Assembly (NCBI RefSeq): GCF_003352045.1
Contig: NZ_CP025815.1
Span: 930,001 to 994,000 of the forward strand
From: Sulfitobacter sp. JL08
GTDB lineage: Bacteria; Pseudomonadota; Alphaproteobacteria; Rhodobacterales; Rhodobacteraceae
Length of the DNA: 64,000 nt
Reading direction: 5' to 3'
The notes beneath the pieces are model-generated. The model worked only from the letters and a program-made list of their open reading frames with translations. It did no database searches and was not told the origin of the DNA. The position numbers and the translations under genes were made by a program. Shown here piece by piece: positions 17,509 through 25,969 of the stretch (its first letter is position 1; every line of letters starts with the position of its first letter).

Positions 17509-17796
17509 ATGTCCATCGACGAAAACACCGCCGCGCGCGTGGCGAAACTGGCCCGGATCAAAGTCGAGCCCGAGGCGTTGCCGGCACTGGCTTCGGAATT
17601 CAACACCATCCTCGGCTTTATCGAGCAACTGAACGAGGTTGATGTCGACGGGATAGAACCGATGGTGTCGGTCACGCCCATGCACGCCCCCCTGCGCGAG
17701 GACAAGGTGACAGACGGCAACCAGCAATCCGCGGTTCTGTCCAATGCGCCGGATGCGCGCGAAGGCTTTTTTGCTGTTCCCAAGGTGGTTGAATGA
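17509..17796 (+). CDS. gatC: Asp/Glu-tRNA amidotransferase subunit C
   Basis: This 95-residue GatC bridges GatA and GatB in the amidotransferase that turns Asp-tRNA(Asn) or Glu-tRNA(Gln) into the amidated form. Typical features are [31 protein letters not shown] and the C-terminal [12 protein letters not shown]. Its stop overlaps the gatA start (ATGA), showing coupling. gatB is not in the window, and in many alphaproteobacteria it lies elsewhere. Confidence 0.97.
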   Translation: MSIDENTAARVAKLARIKVEPEALPALASEFNTILGFIEQLNEVDVDGIEPMVSVTPMHAPLREDKVTDGNQQSAVLSNAPDAREGFFAVPKVVE

Positions 17797-19283
17797 TGTC
17801 TGATCTGAACAAAATGGGTCTGGCGGCCGCGCGCGATGCGCTGCGCGCCAAAGAGGTCACGTCGGTCGAACTGACGCAAAGCTGTCTTGATGCAATCGAT
17901 GCCGCTGACGCGCTGAACGCCTTTGTCCACAAAACGCCCGATCTGGCGCTTGAACGTGCCCGCGCCGCCGATGCGCGACTGGCCACAGGCGATGCACCGG
18001 ACATGTGTGGTCTGCCCGTTGGGATCAAGGATCTGTTCTGCACCAAGGGCGTACCGTCGCAGGCGGGCAGCCGGATCTTGCAGGGCTTTTTGCCGGAATA
18101 CGAATCCACTGTCAGCCAGAACCTTGCCGATGCGGGCGCGGTGATGCTGGGCAAGCTGAACATGGACGAATTCGCCATGGGATCGTCGAACGAAACCAGC
18201 ACCTATGGCAACGCGGTCAGCCCGTGGCGGCGCGGCAATGATGACGCGGCGCTGACACCGGGCGGATCATCGGGCGGGTCTGCGGCGGCTGTCGCGGCCG
18301 ATCTGTGCCTGGCGGCCACCGGCACCGACACCGGCGGTTCCATCCGCCAGCCGGCAGCCTTTACCGGAACGGTCGGTATCAAGCCGACCTACGGGCGCTG
18401 TTCGCGCTGGGGGATTGTGGCCTTTGCATCCTCGCTGGATCAGGCGGGCCCGATGACCAAATCGGTGCGCGATGCGGCCATCATGCTGGGCACCATGTGC
18501 GGCCACGACCCCAAAGACAGCACATCTGCCAACCTGCCGGTCCCGGATTTCGAAGCCGCGCTGACGGGCGATATCAGGGGCAAGAAAATCGGTATTCCGA
18601 AAGAATACCGGATGGATGGAATGCCCGAAGAAATTGAAACTCTCTGGGCCGAAGGCATCGCAATGATGCGCGATGCAGGGGCCGAGATCGTCGATATCAC
18701 GCTGCCGCACACCAAATACGCCTTGCCCGCCTATTACGTGATCGCGCCCGCCGAAGCGTCCAGCAATCTGGCGCGCTATGACGGGGTGCGCTATGGCCAC
18801 CGCGCGACGCTGGCACAGGGCGACGGCATCACCGAAATGTATGAAAAAACCCGCGCCGAAGGCTTTGGCCCCGAGGTGCAGCGCCGCGTCATGATCGGCA
18901 CCTATGTGCTGTCGGCGGGGTTTTACGATGCCTATTACAACCGCGCCCGCCGCGTCCGCGCCTTGATCAAGCGCGATTTTGAAAACGTGTTTGCCGACGG
19001 GATCGACAGCATCCTGACACCGGCCACCCCGTCTGCGGCGTTTGGTCTGGGGGAAATGGTGGATGCCGATCCGGTCCAGATGTATCTGAACGACGTGTTT
19101 ACCGTGACGGTCAACCTTGCCGGATTGCCGGGCATTGCGGTGCCAACGGGGCTGAACGCCCAAGGGTTGCCGCTGGGCCTGCAACTGATCGGGCGCCCCT
19201 GGGAAGAGGCTGATCTGCTCAATTCCGCGTATGCGCTGGAACAGGCGGCAGGCTTTGTGGCCAAACCTTCGAAATGGTGGTAA
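17793..19283 (+). CDS. gatA: Asp/Glu-tRNA amidotransferase subunit A
   Basis: This 496-residue amidase-signature protein supplies ammonia from glutamine for tRNA-dependent amidation. The catalytic Ser-cisSer-Lys triad is visible as Lys79 (GIKDLF), Ser159 (TPGGSSGGS) and Ser183 (TDTGGS). Length is normal. Two adjacent ATG codons (17793, 17796) are possible; the first overlaps the gatC stop. It is followed by a lipoprotein gene 46 bases downstream. Confidence 0.97.
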   Translation: MMSDLNKMGLAAARDALRAKEVTSVELTQSCLDAIDAADALNAFVHKTPDLALERARAADARLATGDAPDMCGLPVGIKDLFCTKGVPSQAGSRILQGFLPEYESTVSQNLADAGAVMLGKLNMDEFAMGSSNETSTYGNAVSPWRRGNDDAALTPGGSSGGSAAAVAADLCLAATGTDTGGSIRQPAAFTGTVGIKPTYGRCSRWGIVAFASSLDQAGPMTKSVRDAAIMLGTMCGHDPKDSTSANLPVPDFEAALTGDIRGKKIGIPKEYRMDGMPEEIETLWAEGIAMMRDAGAEIVDITLPHTKYALPAYYVIAPAEASSNLARYDGVRYGHRATLAQGDGITEMYEKTRAEGFGPEVQRRVMIGTYVLSAGFYDAYYNRARRVRALIKRDFENVFADGIDSILTPATPSAAFGLGEMVDADPVQMYLNDVFTVTVNLAGLPGIAVPTGLNAQGLPLGLQLIGRPWEEADLLNSAYALEQAAGFVAKPSKWW

Positions 19284-19329
19284 ATCGGGCGTCAATCAGG
19301 TGAAAACGGGTATCAGCGGGGCAGTCGGA

Positions 19330-20031
19330 ATGCGTTCAATTCTTGCGGTGATCGTCGCAGCCACAGTGGCTGCGTGCTCTCCTCCTGTGCCCGATAGCGG
19401 CCCGGCCTCGCGCGAGGAACAGCGCGCCCGTGATGCGGCGCTGGCCAACCCCGGCCTGCCATCGCCTTATGCAATTTCCGAAGAATCCATCGCGCCGACC
19501 CCATTTGCCAGCGCGCAAACCTCGCCCAATGCGGATATTGCCGCGGAAACCACCGCCGCCCTTGCCGCGACATCGGCCAATTCCGGTGTGCCTCCGCTTG
19601 AGGCAAGCCCGTCCAATCCGCCCCCCGCGATCCTGAGCAATCCGGGCATTTCCAGCGAAAACGATTTTGCAGCCGTCAGCGCCGAGCAGACGATTGAAAG
19701 CGATGCCGAGCGTCTGGCGCAGAACCGCGCGCAATACGAGGTGATCCAGCCGACCGAACTGCCATCGCGCAGCGCCAGCACCCAGCCCAATGTGGTGGCC
19801 TATGCGCTGCAAACCTCGAACCCCAAAGGCACGCGCGTCTATAACCGTGCCGGAGCGTCGCAATCCAAATTCCAGCGCAACTGCGCCAAATACGCCTCGC
19901 CCGATCTGGCGCAGGTCGATTTCCTGAATGCGGGCGGCCCGCAGCGCGACCGCAAGGGGCTGGACCCGGATGGCGATGGCTATGCCTGTGGATGGGATCC
20001 AGCGCCGTTTCGTGCAGCGGTTGGCAACTGA
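19330..20031 (+). CDS. Lipoprotein with C-terminal excalibur-like calcium motif
   Basis: This 233-residue predicted lipoprotein has a signal peptide ending in a VAAC lipobox near residue 17. A long Ala/Pro/Ser-rich, probably disordered, middle follows. The C-terminus carries DPDGDGYACGWDPAPFR, which resembles the excalibur calcium-binding motif (D-x-D-x-D-G-x-x-C). The upstream NCAKYASPDLAQVDFLNAGG fits the same domain. The start at 19330 puts the signal peptide at the N-terminus. The last 40 bases overlap the amidase gene, so both may act at the cell envelope. Confidence 0.82.
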   Translation: MRSILAVIVAATVAACSPPVPDSGPASREEQRARDAALANPGLPSPYAISEESIAPTPFASAQTSPNADIAAETTAALAATSANSGVPPLEASPSNPPPAILSNPGISSENDFAAVSAEQTIESDAERLAQNRAQYEVIQPTELPSRSASTQPNVVAYALQTSNPKGTRVYNRAGASQSKFQRNCAKYASPDLAQVDFLNAGGPQRDRKGLDPDGDGYACGWDPAPFRAAVGN

Positions 20032-20693
20032 TCCGCGCGCCCGGCACGATATGGCGCCCGTCGCCCAATTTCGGGCCGCGCCGCGACGGTTTGCAGCCTG
20101 ACCTGATCGTTCTGCATTATACGGCGATGAACAGCGCGCAGGCCGCGCTGGACCGGCTGTGTAACCCCGATTGCGAAGTCTCGGCGCATTATCTGATCGG
20201 CGCGGATGGCAGCATCACCCAGATGGTCGAAGAATCCATGCGCGCCTGGCATGCCGGGGCCGGAGAATGGCAGGGGCGGGGGGACGTCAATTCGCGCTCC
20301 TTCGGGATCGAACTGGACAATGACGGGGCAACGCCCTTTGCCGCTGCGCAGATGGACGCGCTTGAACACTTGCTGCCCGTGCTTATGAAACGCTGGGCCA
20401 TTCCGGCAGCCGGCGTTATCGGTCATTCGGATATGGCCCCGGGCCGCAAGGCAGACCCCGGCCCGAAATTCGACTGGCAGCGTCTGGCCCGTCAGGGGCT
20501 GGCCGCACAAGCGGGCATGCAGACCAGCGCGCCGGATGCAGAACAGTTTCGCAAGGCAGCGCAGCGGATCGGCTATACGTCCGATATCGCCGATGATCTG
20601 TTGCTTGAAACCGTCCGCTTGCGCTTTCGTCCGGGCGCGTCGGGGCCGCTGTGTTCAGACGACATGCGTGTTGTGTCAGTTGGAAACGCTTGA
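19992..20693 (+). CDS. N-acetylmuramoyl-L-alanine amidase (AmpD/AmiD type)
   Basis: This 233-residue protein contains an Amidase_2 domain. VLHYTAMNS holds the first zinc His, AWHAG and NSRSFGIELDN follow, and HSDMAPGRKADPG supplies the other ligands. It cleaves the muramyl-L-alanine bond in peptidoglycan or recycled muropeptides. No signal peptide or lipobox is seen from this start, so a cytoplasmic AmpD-like recycling role is plausible. The ATG at 19992 overlaps the preceding gene by 40 bases; no other in-frame ATG lies near, though a CTG at 20028 would abut the stop. Confidence 0.9.
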   Translation: MGSSAVSCSGWQLIRAPGTIWRPSPNFGPRRDGLQPDLIVLHYTAMNSAQAALDRLCNPDCEVSAHYLIGADGSITQMVEESMRAWHAGAGEWQGRGDVNSRSFGIELDNDGATPFAAAQMDALEHLLPVLMKRWAIPAAGVIGHSDMAPGRKADPGPKFDWQRLARQGLAAQAGMQTSAPDAEQFRKAAQRIGYTSDIADDLLLETVRLRFRPGASGPLCSDDMRVVSVGNA

Positions 20694-20765
20694 CACGCGG
20701 TTGATTTATCGCCGCGCCGCACCAGTTTTCCGGTCAGTCAGAAACTCACAAGCCGGACGTATGAG

Positions 20766-21269
20766 ATGAAAACTATATCAGGAGCAGTCATAGGCGCGCT
20801 GTTGGCCACACCGGTGGTTGCGGACGTGATCGTGCGCTTTGACGAAGGCGCGCCGACCGACAGATTCACATTTATGTCGACAGATCACTGCCTGAACGGC
20901 CCCATTGGGCTGACCGTCGATTTGTCCGGTTCGCTTGCGGGGTTGATTTTTGATGTCACCCCGGCAGGGGCCGGAGTCGACGTGTTCCAGCCTTTCGTTC
21001 TGGTCGCCGGACAAGACCTTGTGTCGTCCCTGCCCGAGGTGCGCGATGGCGACACCGTCCTGAACATCGGGTTAAAGAACATGATCGCGAACCAGCCCGT
21101 GGCGTTCACCATAGACGTGGACGACACAACCGGCGGACGCGAAATTACGGTCAGTGATGCGGAAATCAGCGGTGCCACTGTGACGCTGACACGCGATGGT
21201 ATGGATTTTGCGGCGGTTTTTTCGGATCAGGCGACGGCCCTGATCGAAACACCGGCCTGCACTTCGTGA
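20766..21269 (+). CDS. Secreted protein, function unknown (aggregation-factor-core-like)
   Basis: This 167-residue protein has a clear signal peptide (MKTISGAVIGALLATPVVA, cleavage before DVIV). The mature part is rich in beta-type residues, with FDEGAPTDRF at its start and two cysteines (one near residue 40 and one at the C-terminus) that could pair. It resembles short Rhodobacterales proteins sometimes annotated as aggregation factor core, but I cannot confirm this by reading alone. It stands between the amidase and rnpB. Confidence 0.75.
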   Translation: MKTISGAVIGALLATPVVADVIVRFDEGAPTDRFTFMSTDHCLNGPIGLTVDLSGSLAGLIFDVTPAGAGVDVFQPFVLVAGQDLVSSLPEVRDGDTVLNIGLKNMIANQPVAFTIDVDDTTGGREITVSDAEISGATVTLTRDGMDFAAVFSDQATALIETPACTS

Positions 21270-21290
21270 TCGCCATGCACAGACCGGGGA

Positions 21291-21319
21291 TTGACCGGAC
21301 GCCCGCCACTGCCTAAGTG
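21291..21319 (+). promoter_or_regulatory. rnpB promoter
   Basis: TTGACC at 21291-21296 and TAAGTG at 21314-21319 are separated by 17 bases. The expected start point, about seven bases downstream, coincides with the first base of the RNase P RNA helix P1 at 21327. Confidence 0.65.
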
Positions 21320-21326
21320 CGGTTCT

Positions 21327-21727
21327 GCGCGGAGGGCTGGATGGCCGCGGGCGGGGCAACCCGTCCGAGGAAAGTCCGGACTCCCTAAAGCAACGGTGCC
21401 GGGTAACACCCGGGCGGGGCAACCCGACGGACAGCGCCGCAGAAATGAAACCGCCTTTCCCCGGAAAGGTAAGGATGAAACGGTGGGGTAAGAGCCCACC
21501 GCACCGCTGGCAACAGGGGTGGCACGGCAAGCCCCACCGGGAGCAATGCCAAATAGGACCCTTGCGCGGGCTGGTCGGGCAACCGATACCGCCGCAGGCC
21601 GCTTTAGCCGGAAGGGTCGGGTTGGCAGCTAGAGGTGCCGTGGCAACACGGCATCAAGAGGAATGGTCATCCATCCGCGTTCGCGCGGGGGACAGAATCC
21701 GGCTTACAGGCTCTCCGCGCGTTTTTT
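21327..21727 (+). ncRNA. rnpB: RNase P RNA
   Basis: This is the catalytic RNA of RNase P, which matures tRNA 5' ends. The universally conserved blocks are present: GAGGAAAGTCCGGACTCC near the 5' end, AGAGGAATGGTCATCC near 21655, and ACAGAATCCGGCTTACAG near 21692. The terminal helix P1 is formed by GCGCGGAG (21327-21334) and CTCCGCGC (21713-21720), which are perfectly complementary. A T7 run follows and probably ends transcription. Length (about 400 bases) fits the bacterial A type. Confidence 0.97.
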
Positions 21728-21772
21728 TAAGGGGTTTGTGCGGTTATGCGCGCAGCCCATCACGTTTCAGGG

Positions 21773-21800
21773 TTGACTCGGACCCGCGCCTGCGTAAAAC
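21773..21800 (+). promoter_or_regulatory. Candidate rpmG promoter
   Basis: TTGACT (21773-21778) and TAAAAC (21795-21800) are spaced by 16 bases, 55 bases before the rpmG start. This is called by motif only. Confidence 0.4.
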
Positions 21801-21854
21801 GCGGGCTTCATACGAATTTACCCGGTGGCAATGCCCCGGCGCAGGAGTGTTATC

Positions 21855-22022
21855 ATGGCGAAGCCAACCACAATCAAAATCCGCCTGAATTCGACTGCGG
21901 GCACAGGCCATTTTTATGTGACCAAGAAAAACGCACGCACCATGACTGAAAAGATGGTTGTGCGCAAATATGACCCCGTGGTCCGCAAGCATGTCGAATA
22001 CAAAGAAGGCAAAATCAAATAA
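21855..22022 (+). CDS. rpmG: 50S ribosomal protein L33
   Basis: This 55-residue ribosomal protein L33 is of the alphaproteobacterial type: [20 protein letters not shown] at the N-terminus, [18 protein letters not shown] in the middle. It lacks the paired CxxC motifs of the zinc-binding form, so it is the zinc-independent (C-minus) version. A GGAG site precedes the ATG at 21855. It is monocistronic, with a strong terminator downstream. Confidence 0.97.
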   Translation: MAKPTTIKIRLNSTAGTGHFYVTKKNARTMTEKMVVRKYDPVVRKHVEYKEGKIK

Positions 22023-22049
22023 GCCTTTCCGAAACCGGACAGTGTAGAC

Positions 22050-22083
22050 AAGGCCATGCAGACATCCTGCGTGGCCTTTTTGT
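22050..22083 (+). terminator. Intrinsic terminator of rpmG
   Basis: A 12-base stem (AAGGCCATGCAG pairing with CTGCGTGGCCTT, one G-T pair) with a five-base loop is followed by a T-run. Confidence 0.9.
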
Positions 22084-22149
22084 TTGTGCCTTGCGATTGT
22101 TTGGTGCGGTTTTGGCAGCCCCGACAGCCCCGTCAGCAGGGCCGCACCC

Positions 22150-22542
22150 TTATTGCGCGTTGATGATCGACGTTCTGTCCCAGGATTGCGCCGCATCTGA
22201 ATAAATCGATTTATCCGGAGTGTATCTTGCCGGATCATCCAGCGAAGAGGCATGGACATAAATCCGGCCGCTTGCGCGTTCACTACGCCGGGTAAGCTGG
22301 GATCCGCACCTGGGGCAGAACCCGGTATAAGTCGACTGACCGGAACCACCACGCATTTCATAGGTTCTGTACTCTTCACTGACTGAAAACGAACCCAGAT
22401 CAAGCTGCATCATCTCGGCATGTCCCGAACCTGTCAGCTGCTGGCAATCACGACAATGGCAGCGGAACATGGGCGCATCCGCTTGAACGCCCTCGTAGCG
22501 GACCAAACCGCATTTGCATCCACCGGTTACGCGTTCCGTCAT
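22150..22542 (-). CDS. GFA family protein (S-hydroxymethyl-GSH synthase-like)
   Basis: This 130-residue protein is of the GFA (glutathione-dependent formaldehyde-activating) family. Its zinc-binding cysteines appear in GGCKCG, FRCHCRDCQQ and FCPRCGSQL. Most members are not proven formaldehyde enzymes, so the reaction is left open. It is oriented against a nearby ABM-GFA gene pair that contains a second GFA protein. Confidence 0.92.
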   Translation of the reverse strand: MTERVTGGCKCGLVRYEGVQADAPMFRCHCRDCQQLTGSGHAEMMQLDLGSFSVSEEYRTYEMRGGSGQSTYTGFCPRCGSQLTRRSERASGRIYVHASSLDDPARYTPDKSIYSDAAQSWDRTSIINAQ

Positions 22543-22732
22543 TCCGCAATCTCCGTTTTCCGGAACCTAACACGGAACATCCGAAATGTCAGCTTGGCCT
22601 GCCGCGCAGCCGTGGCGGTATCACACGGCAAATGGCAGTCCATGGGCTGATTGCAGATTTTTTGCCTGTGATGTGCTACACTGGTTTATGAGGCAGTCAT
22701 TCGGCAAGAGCCCAAGGAAAAGGGGCTTTGGC

Positions 22733-23026
22733 ATGATCATGCGCATTTTTCAGGTTGTAACGAAACCTGGTAAAGAAAAAGAGTTCAGCTCTTTCTTTCA
22801 CAACACGGCCATTCCTTTGATGCGCCAAACAGACGGGATTGTGCAGGTGCTGCCAGGTGCTCCGCATTCTGCCACACCAAGGGAATTCAGCTTCGTGATG
22901 GTGTGGAAAGATCTCGCGTCACTCAAAGCTTTCGTCGGCGAAGATTACCAAAATGCCCATGTAGATCCTGCGGAAGCTGAACTGGTCGAATCCAGATCAA
23001 TCAAACATTACAATCTCGTGGAATGA
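22733..23026 (+). CDS. ABM-domain (antibiotic biosynthesis monooxygenase-like) protein
   Basis: This 97-residue protein has a dimeric alpha/beta-barrel ABM fold signature (MRIFQVVTKPGKEKEFSSFF, then VMVWKDLASLKAFVG). Such small proteins act as cofactor-independent oxygenases or as uncharacterised stress proteins. ATG at 22733 is preferred by an AGGGG site seven bases upstream, and 22739 is the alternative. Its stop overlaps the start of the next GFA gene (ATGA), so the two are coupled. Confidence 0.8.
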   Translation: MIMRIFQVVTKPGKEKEFSSFFHNTAIPLMRQTDGIVQVLPGAPHSATPREFSFVMVWKDLASLKAFVGEDYQNAHVDPAEAELVESRSIKHYNLVE

Positions 23027-23505
23027 ATCGAATGATACATAAAGAGCATTCGGGAAGCTGTGGTTGTGGGAAAGTGGCCTACAAAATGACAAGCAATCCG
23101 ATGATTGTGCATTGCTGTCACTGCAAGGAATGCCAAAAGCAAACCGGGGCAGCATATGTATTGAACGCGATCATCGAAGCTGACCGCGTGATCTGCGAGG
23201 GCGCTACGACCGAACACACCCTCCCCACGCCAAGTGGCAAAGGGCAGGTCATTACCAGATGTGCAAGCTGCGGAACCGCTGTCTTCAGCAGCTATTTGGT
23301 CAGACTGGGCAAGTTGACGTATGTCCGTGTCGGCACTTTGGACGACCCGTCTAGGTGTCCACCGGATGTTCAAATCTTCACGTCGAGCAAACAGCCTTGG
23401 GTTCCATTGCACCCGGACATTCCCAGCTTTGATGAATTTTACAAGTTTGAGGACGTTTGGTCTGGATCGTCTCTCAAGCGGTGGAACGAAATCTTCGGTG
23501 GTTGA
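23023..23505 (+). CDS. GFA family protein, second copy
   Basis: This 160-residue GFA-domain protein has SGSCGCGKVAYK, HCCHCKECQKQTGAAY and TRCASCGTAVFSSY supplying the zinc cysteines. It is longer than the copy at 22150-22542 and differs much in sequence, so this is not a recent duplication. The start overlaps the ABM gene stop; a second ATG at 23032 is possible. The substrate is unknown. Confidence 0.9.
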   Translation: MNRMIHKEHSGSCGCGKVAYKMTSNPMIVHCCHCKECQKQTGAAYVLNAIIEADRVICEGATTEHTLPTPSGKGQVITRCASCGTAVFSSYLVRLGKLTYVRVGTLDDPSRCPPDVQIFTSSKQPWVPLHPDIPSFDEFYKFEDVWSGSSLKRWNEIFGG

Positions 23506-23627
23506 ATTCGAAACCGGTCTTTGCTTCGCCCAGCACCCCCGTCCTCTGCGCAAATGGCAGCTTATGACGGGTCAGAGTCCACTGTGCCGGATGCCGCAAG
23601 CCGCACCAAAGTCAGCAATGTCCGGTA

Positions 23628-24044
23628 TCAATCGTCGCGTCCGGGTTCATCGGGATTATCGCAGAACAGTGCGATCTTGTTTCCATGCGGGTCGCGAAGA
23701 TAGCCAACGTAAAAGTGCGGGCCGTACGAAGCACGGAAATCAGGCTGGCCTTCGTCAACTCCACCAGCGGCAAGTGCTGCGGCGTGAAGCTCACGCACTT
23801 TGACTTGGCCGGGTACTTCAAATGCCACCATAGACCCATTCCCGGATGAAGCAGGGGCACCGTTGAAGGGGGCTTTTACATAGAAATCGGGTGAAGTCGG
23901 CTTTTGACCCGGTTGTGCCGGTGGAATGTAACTCAAATCTCCTTGGTATTCTTCAAGGCTATAGCCGAGGGCGGGCAGGAAGGCAGAATAAAAGCGTTCC
24001 GCACTTGCCAAGTCATCTGCGCCAACGGTGACATAGGCAATCAT
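23628..24044 (-). CDS. VOC family protein (glyoxalase/dioxygenase superfamily)
   Basis: This 138-residue protein begins MIAYVTVGADDLASAERFYS, the usual opening of single-module VOC proteins. It ends with VGYLRDPHGNKIALFC, which carries the conserved D-P-x-G-N metal-side motif. It probably dimerises to form a metal site; the reaction is unknown. The start at 24044 has AAGGA nine bases upstream; ATGs at 24053 and 24065 are weaker. Confidence 0.88.
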   Translation of the reverse strand: MIAYVTVGADDLASAERFYSAFLPALGYSLEEYQGDLSYIPPAQPGQKPTSPDFYVKAPFNGAPASSGNGSMVAFEVPGQVKVRELHAAALAAGGVDEGQPDFRASYGPHFYVGYLRDPHGNKIALFCDNPDEPGRDD

Positions 24045-24158
24045 AAAGCACATTCCTTCATTCAAGAGTTGGGCCAGTGCTCGGGAAATAGGTTAAGATT
24101 GCGCCTTTGTCATCCCTTCGCAAAACTGCCCTCTGCGAATATGACAGCCGGTGACCGG

Positions 24159-24431
24159 TCAGGAATCGGGACCCTTGTCAGGGGGGCGCTGATCAAAGTT
24201 GATTTTGGGGGCAATGGCCCCTTTCAGAAGGGCGACAATTGCGCCGGTCAAAGCGCCGATCTTCAATCCGGATTGCGCCGAAATCCCCAGAAAATAGCTT
24301 GCAATCAAACCCAAGACAGCACCGATGCAGACGCCGATTGCAAGCGACTTCAAGTCATTGATGAACTTTTCAAGGAAGCCTCGCTTGAGTATTGGCAATG
24401 CCTCCTCTGACTTGTCGTTTCGATCTTTCAA
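24159..24431 (-). CDS. Small hypothetical membrane protein
   Basis: This protein of about 90 residues has two hydrophobic helices rich in small residues (SLAIGVCIGAVLGLIASYFLG and a second around IGALTGAIVALLKGA). Its N-terminus is charged and its C-terminus polar. The start is taken as TTG at 24431 because GGGAG stands seven bases upstream; the longer in-frame ATG at 24524 has no clear site. No family was recognised. Possibly a two-helix glycine-zipper-like membrane protein. Confidence 0.5.
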   Translation of the reverse strand: MKDRNDKSEEALPILKRGFLEKFINDLKSLAIGVCIGAVLGLIASYFLGISAQSGLKIGALTGAIVALLKGAIAPKINFDQRPPDKGPDS

Positions 24432-24593
24432 TTGGCAATCTCCCGGTGAATGGCCGTTGGGTTCAAGAAACCTTGAAATAATGGCGTTTCCGAGGCGAAA
24501 AACGTTTCTGACACTGGTCCCCAAGGTCAGGGACTTCGACCGAAACCCGGAAGCCGCAAATGCCCGGCGCAGGATGTGTGGTGTTACAGAACG

Positions 24594-24622
24594 AAAAAGG
24601 GCCAGCGTTTCGGCTGGCCCTT
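24594..24622 (-). terminator. Intrinsic terminator downstream of the Bax-inhibitor gene
   Basis: A 10-base perfect stem (AAGGGCCAGC / GCTGGCCCTT) with a 6-base loop. Read on the minus strand it is followed by TTTTT, 24 bases after the stop codon of the gene at 24646. Confidence 0.88.
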
Positions 24623-24645
24623 GTCGTGTCGGATATCAGGTGACG

Positions 24646-25422
24646 TTATTCGCGGTTGCCGAACAACTGCAGCAGCATCATGAACATGTTGATAAAGTTC
24701 AGATACAGGCTCAGCGCGCCCATGATGGCGGCCTTGCCCAGCCATTCAGAATCGCCATGTGCGGCGTGGGCCACATATTCGGTTTTGATACGCTGCGTGT
24801 CATAGGCCGTAAGACCGGCAAAGATCAGAACACCGATGGCGGAAATCGCATACATCATCGGGCCCGACTGCAGGAACAGGTTCACGATCGACGCGATGAT
24901 CAGACCGATCACGCCCATGATCAGGAATGTACCCCAACCGGAAAGGTCTTTCTTTGTGGTGTAGCCATACAGCGACAGGCCGGCAAAGGCGATCGACGTG
25001 ATCAGAAAGATCTGCGCGATCGAATATCCGGTGAATACCAGAAAGATCGAGCTGATCGAAACGCCCATAACGGCAGCAAACGCGTAGAACGTGGTTTGCG
25101 CAGTCGCTGCGGACATTTTGTTGATCATTGCGCTAAGCCCAAAAACAAAGGCCAGCGGAGCGAACATCACAACCCATTTGAGCGGCGACAGGTACAGGGC
25201 GGCGCCCAGCGATGTCAGGTATTTGTCAGGGCCGATCTGTGCGGCGGCGGCGCTTGGGTCGGCGGTGACGGCCAGACCGGAAATCGCCCATGCCGCAGCG
25301 AAGGTGATCAGCATGCCTACGGACATCGTGCCGTAGACCTTGTTCATATGCGCGCGTAGACCCGCATCAATATCAGCGGCGACGGAACCGGCCGCTGTCC
25401 GGATTGTGTTCAGTTCAGCCAT
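24646..25422 (-). CDS. Bax inhibitor-1/YccA family membrane protein
   Basis: This 258-residue protein of the BI-1/TMBIM family has about seven hydrophobic helices: MSVGMLITFAAAWAISGLAV first, FYAFAAVMGVSISSIFLVFTG in the middle, ALSLYLNFINMFMMLLQLF at the end. E. coli YccA relatives modulate FtsH; other members leak calcium or protons. The start at 25422 is set by GGAGG six bases upstream; the longer frame is spurious. It is monocistronic, with its own terminator. Confidence 0.93.
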   Translation of the reverse strand: MAELNTIRTAAGSVAADIDAGLRAHMNKVYGTMSVGMLITFAAAWAISGLAVTADPSAAAAQIGPDKYLTSLGAALYLSPLKWVVMFAPLAFVFGLSAMINKMSAATAQTTFYAFAAVMGVSISSIFLVFTGYSIAQIFLITSIAFAGLSLYGYTTKKDLSGWGTFLIMGVIGLIIASIVNLFLQSGPMMYAISAIGVLIFAGLTAYDTQRIKTEYVAHAAHGDSEWLGKAAIMGALSLYLNFINMFMMLLQLFGNRE

Positions 25423-25579
25423 TTGGAACCTCCAAGTAAGACACATCAGCGGTGCCGGACACACTCCGACCGCATTGCTTGTCAGATATTGGGGGTCTGC
25501 ACCGGCTTTTCAAGCGTTTTCGGGGCCAAACCTGCGCAAAATTGTCAGAAAAGACCCACAACCGTTGCGAGAATGGTGC

Positions 25580-25603
25580 ATGACGGGGGATTTCCCCCGT
25601 CAT
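25580..25603. terminator. Strong hairpin downstream of the DUF1127 gene
   Basis: A perfect 10-base stem (ATGACGGGGG / CCCCCGTCAT) with a 4-base loop lies 20 bases past the DUF1127 stop. It lacks a T-tract, so it may be a terminator, a stabilising 3' end or both. Confidence 0.6.
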
Positions 25604-25623
25604 GGGCCCAAATGGCAGATGAT

Positions 25624-25845
25624 TCAGGCGCACCAGTTTTGTGGCGCGTCCCAGATCGGACGACGGGCTTCGGCCTGCGCCTGCTTGCGGCTGATGCCGA
25701 TGTCGTTCAGGGCATCGATGTCCAGATCGCGCAGAACCTGACGCTGCCGCCATGTGTCGTACATACGGCGCAGGAAAGTCGCGCCAGACGCGCTGGAAGA
25801 GCGGGCAAATCCGGTGGGGCGGTGCAGAGCGTGTGAAAAGGTCAT
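25624..25845 (-). CDS. DUF1127 small protein
   Basis: This 73-residue protein has the DUF1127 (YjiS-like) motif, an arginine-rich helix-turn-helix-like block (RMYDTWRQRQVLRDLDIDALNDIGIS) in the C-terminal half. Some family members bind RNA or affect phosphate and carbon metabolism; the role here is unknown. The start at 25845 has AAAGGA eight bases upstream; the ATG at 25866 has no site. It is divergent from a LysR-type regulator that is a plausible controller. Confidence 0.85.
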   Translation of the reverse strand: MTFSHALHRPTGFARSSSASGATFLRRMYDTWRQRQVLRDLDIDALNDIGISRKQAQAEARRPIWDAPQNWCA

Positions 25846-25889
25846 TTCCACTGTCCTTTCATTCATTCGGAATATTTCATCGGGGTTTC

Positions 25890-25904
25890 ATCAAATTACT
25901 TGAT
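25890..25904. promoter_or_regulatory. Candidate LysR-type operator
   Basis: ATCAA-N5-TTGAT at 25890-25904 contains the T-N11-A dyad favoured by LysR regulators and lies in the divergent spacer between the DUF1127 gene and the LysR gene. A further TTGATCAA palindrome lies at 25954-25961, next to the regulator's start. Confidence 0.45.
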
Positions 25905-25969
25905 CTATATGGCAAGCCGTGCTTCATTTTAAAAACGAATGTTTGTGACGACATTGATCAAGGATTGTG

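Noticed and set aside
18267-19295. Minus-strand frame of 342 codons opposite gatA
   Set aside because: gatA is certain from its catalytic triad; the antisense frame is His/Arg-rich and has no family.
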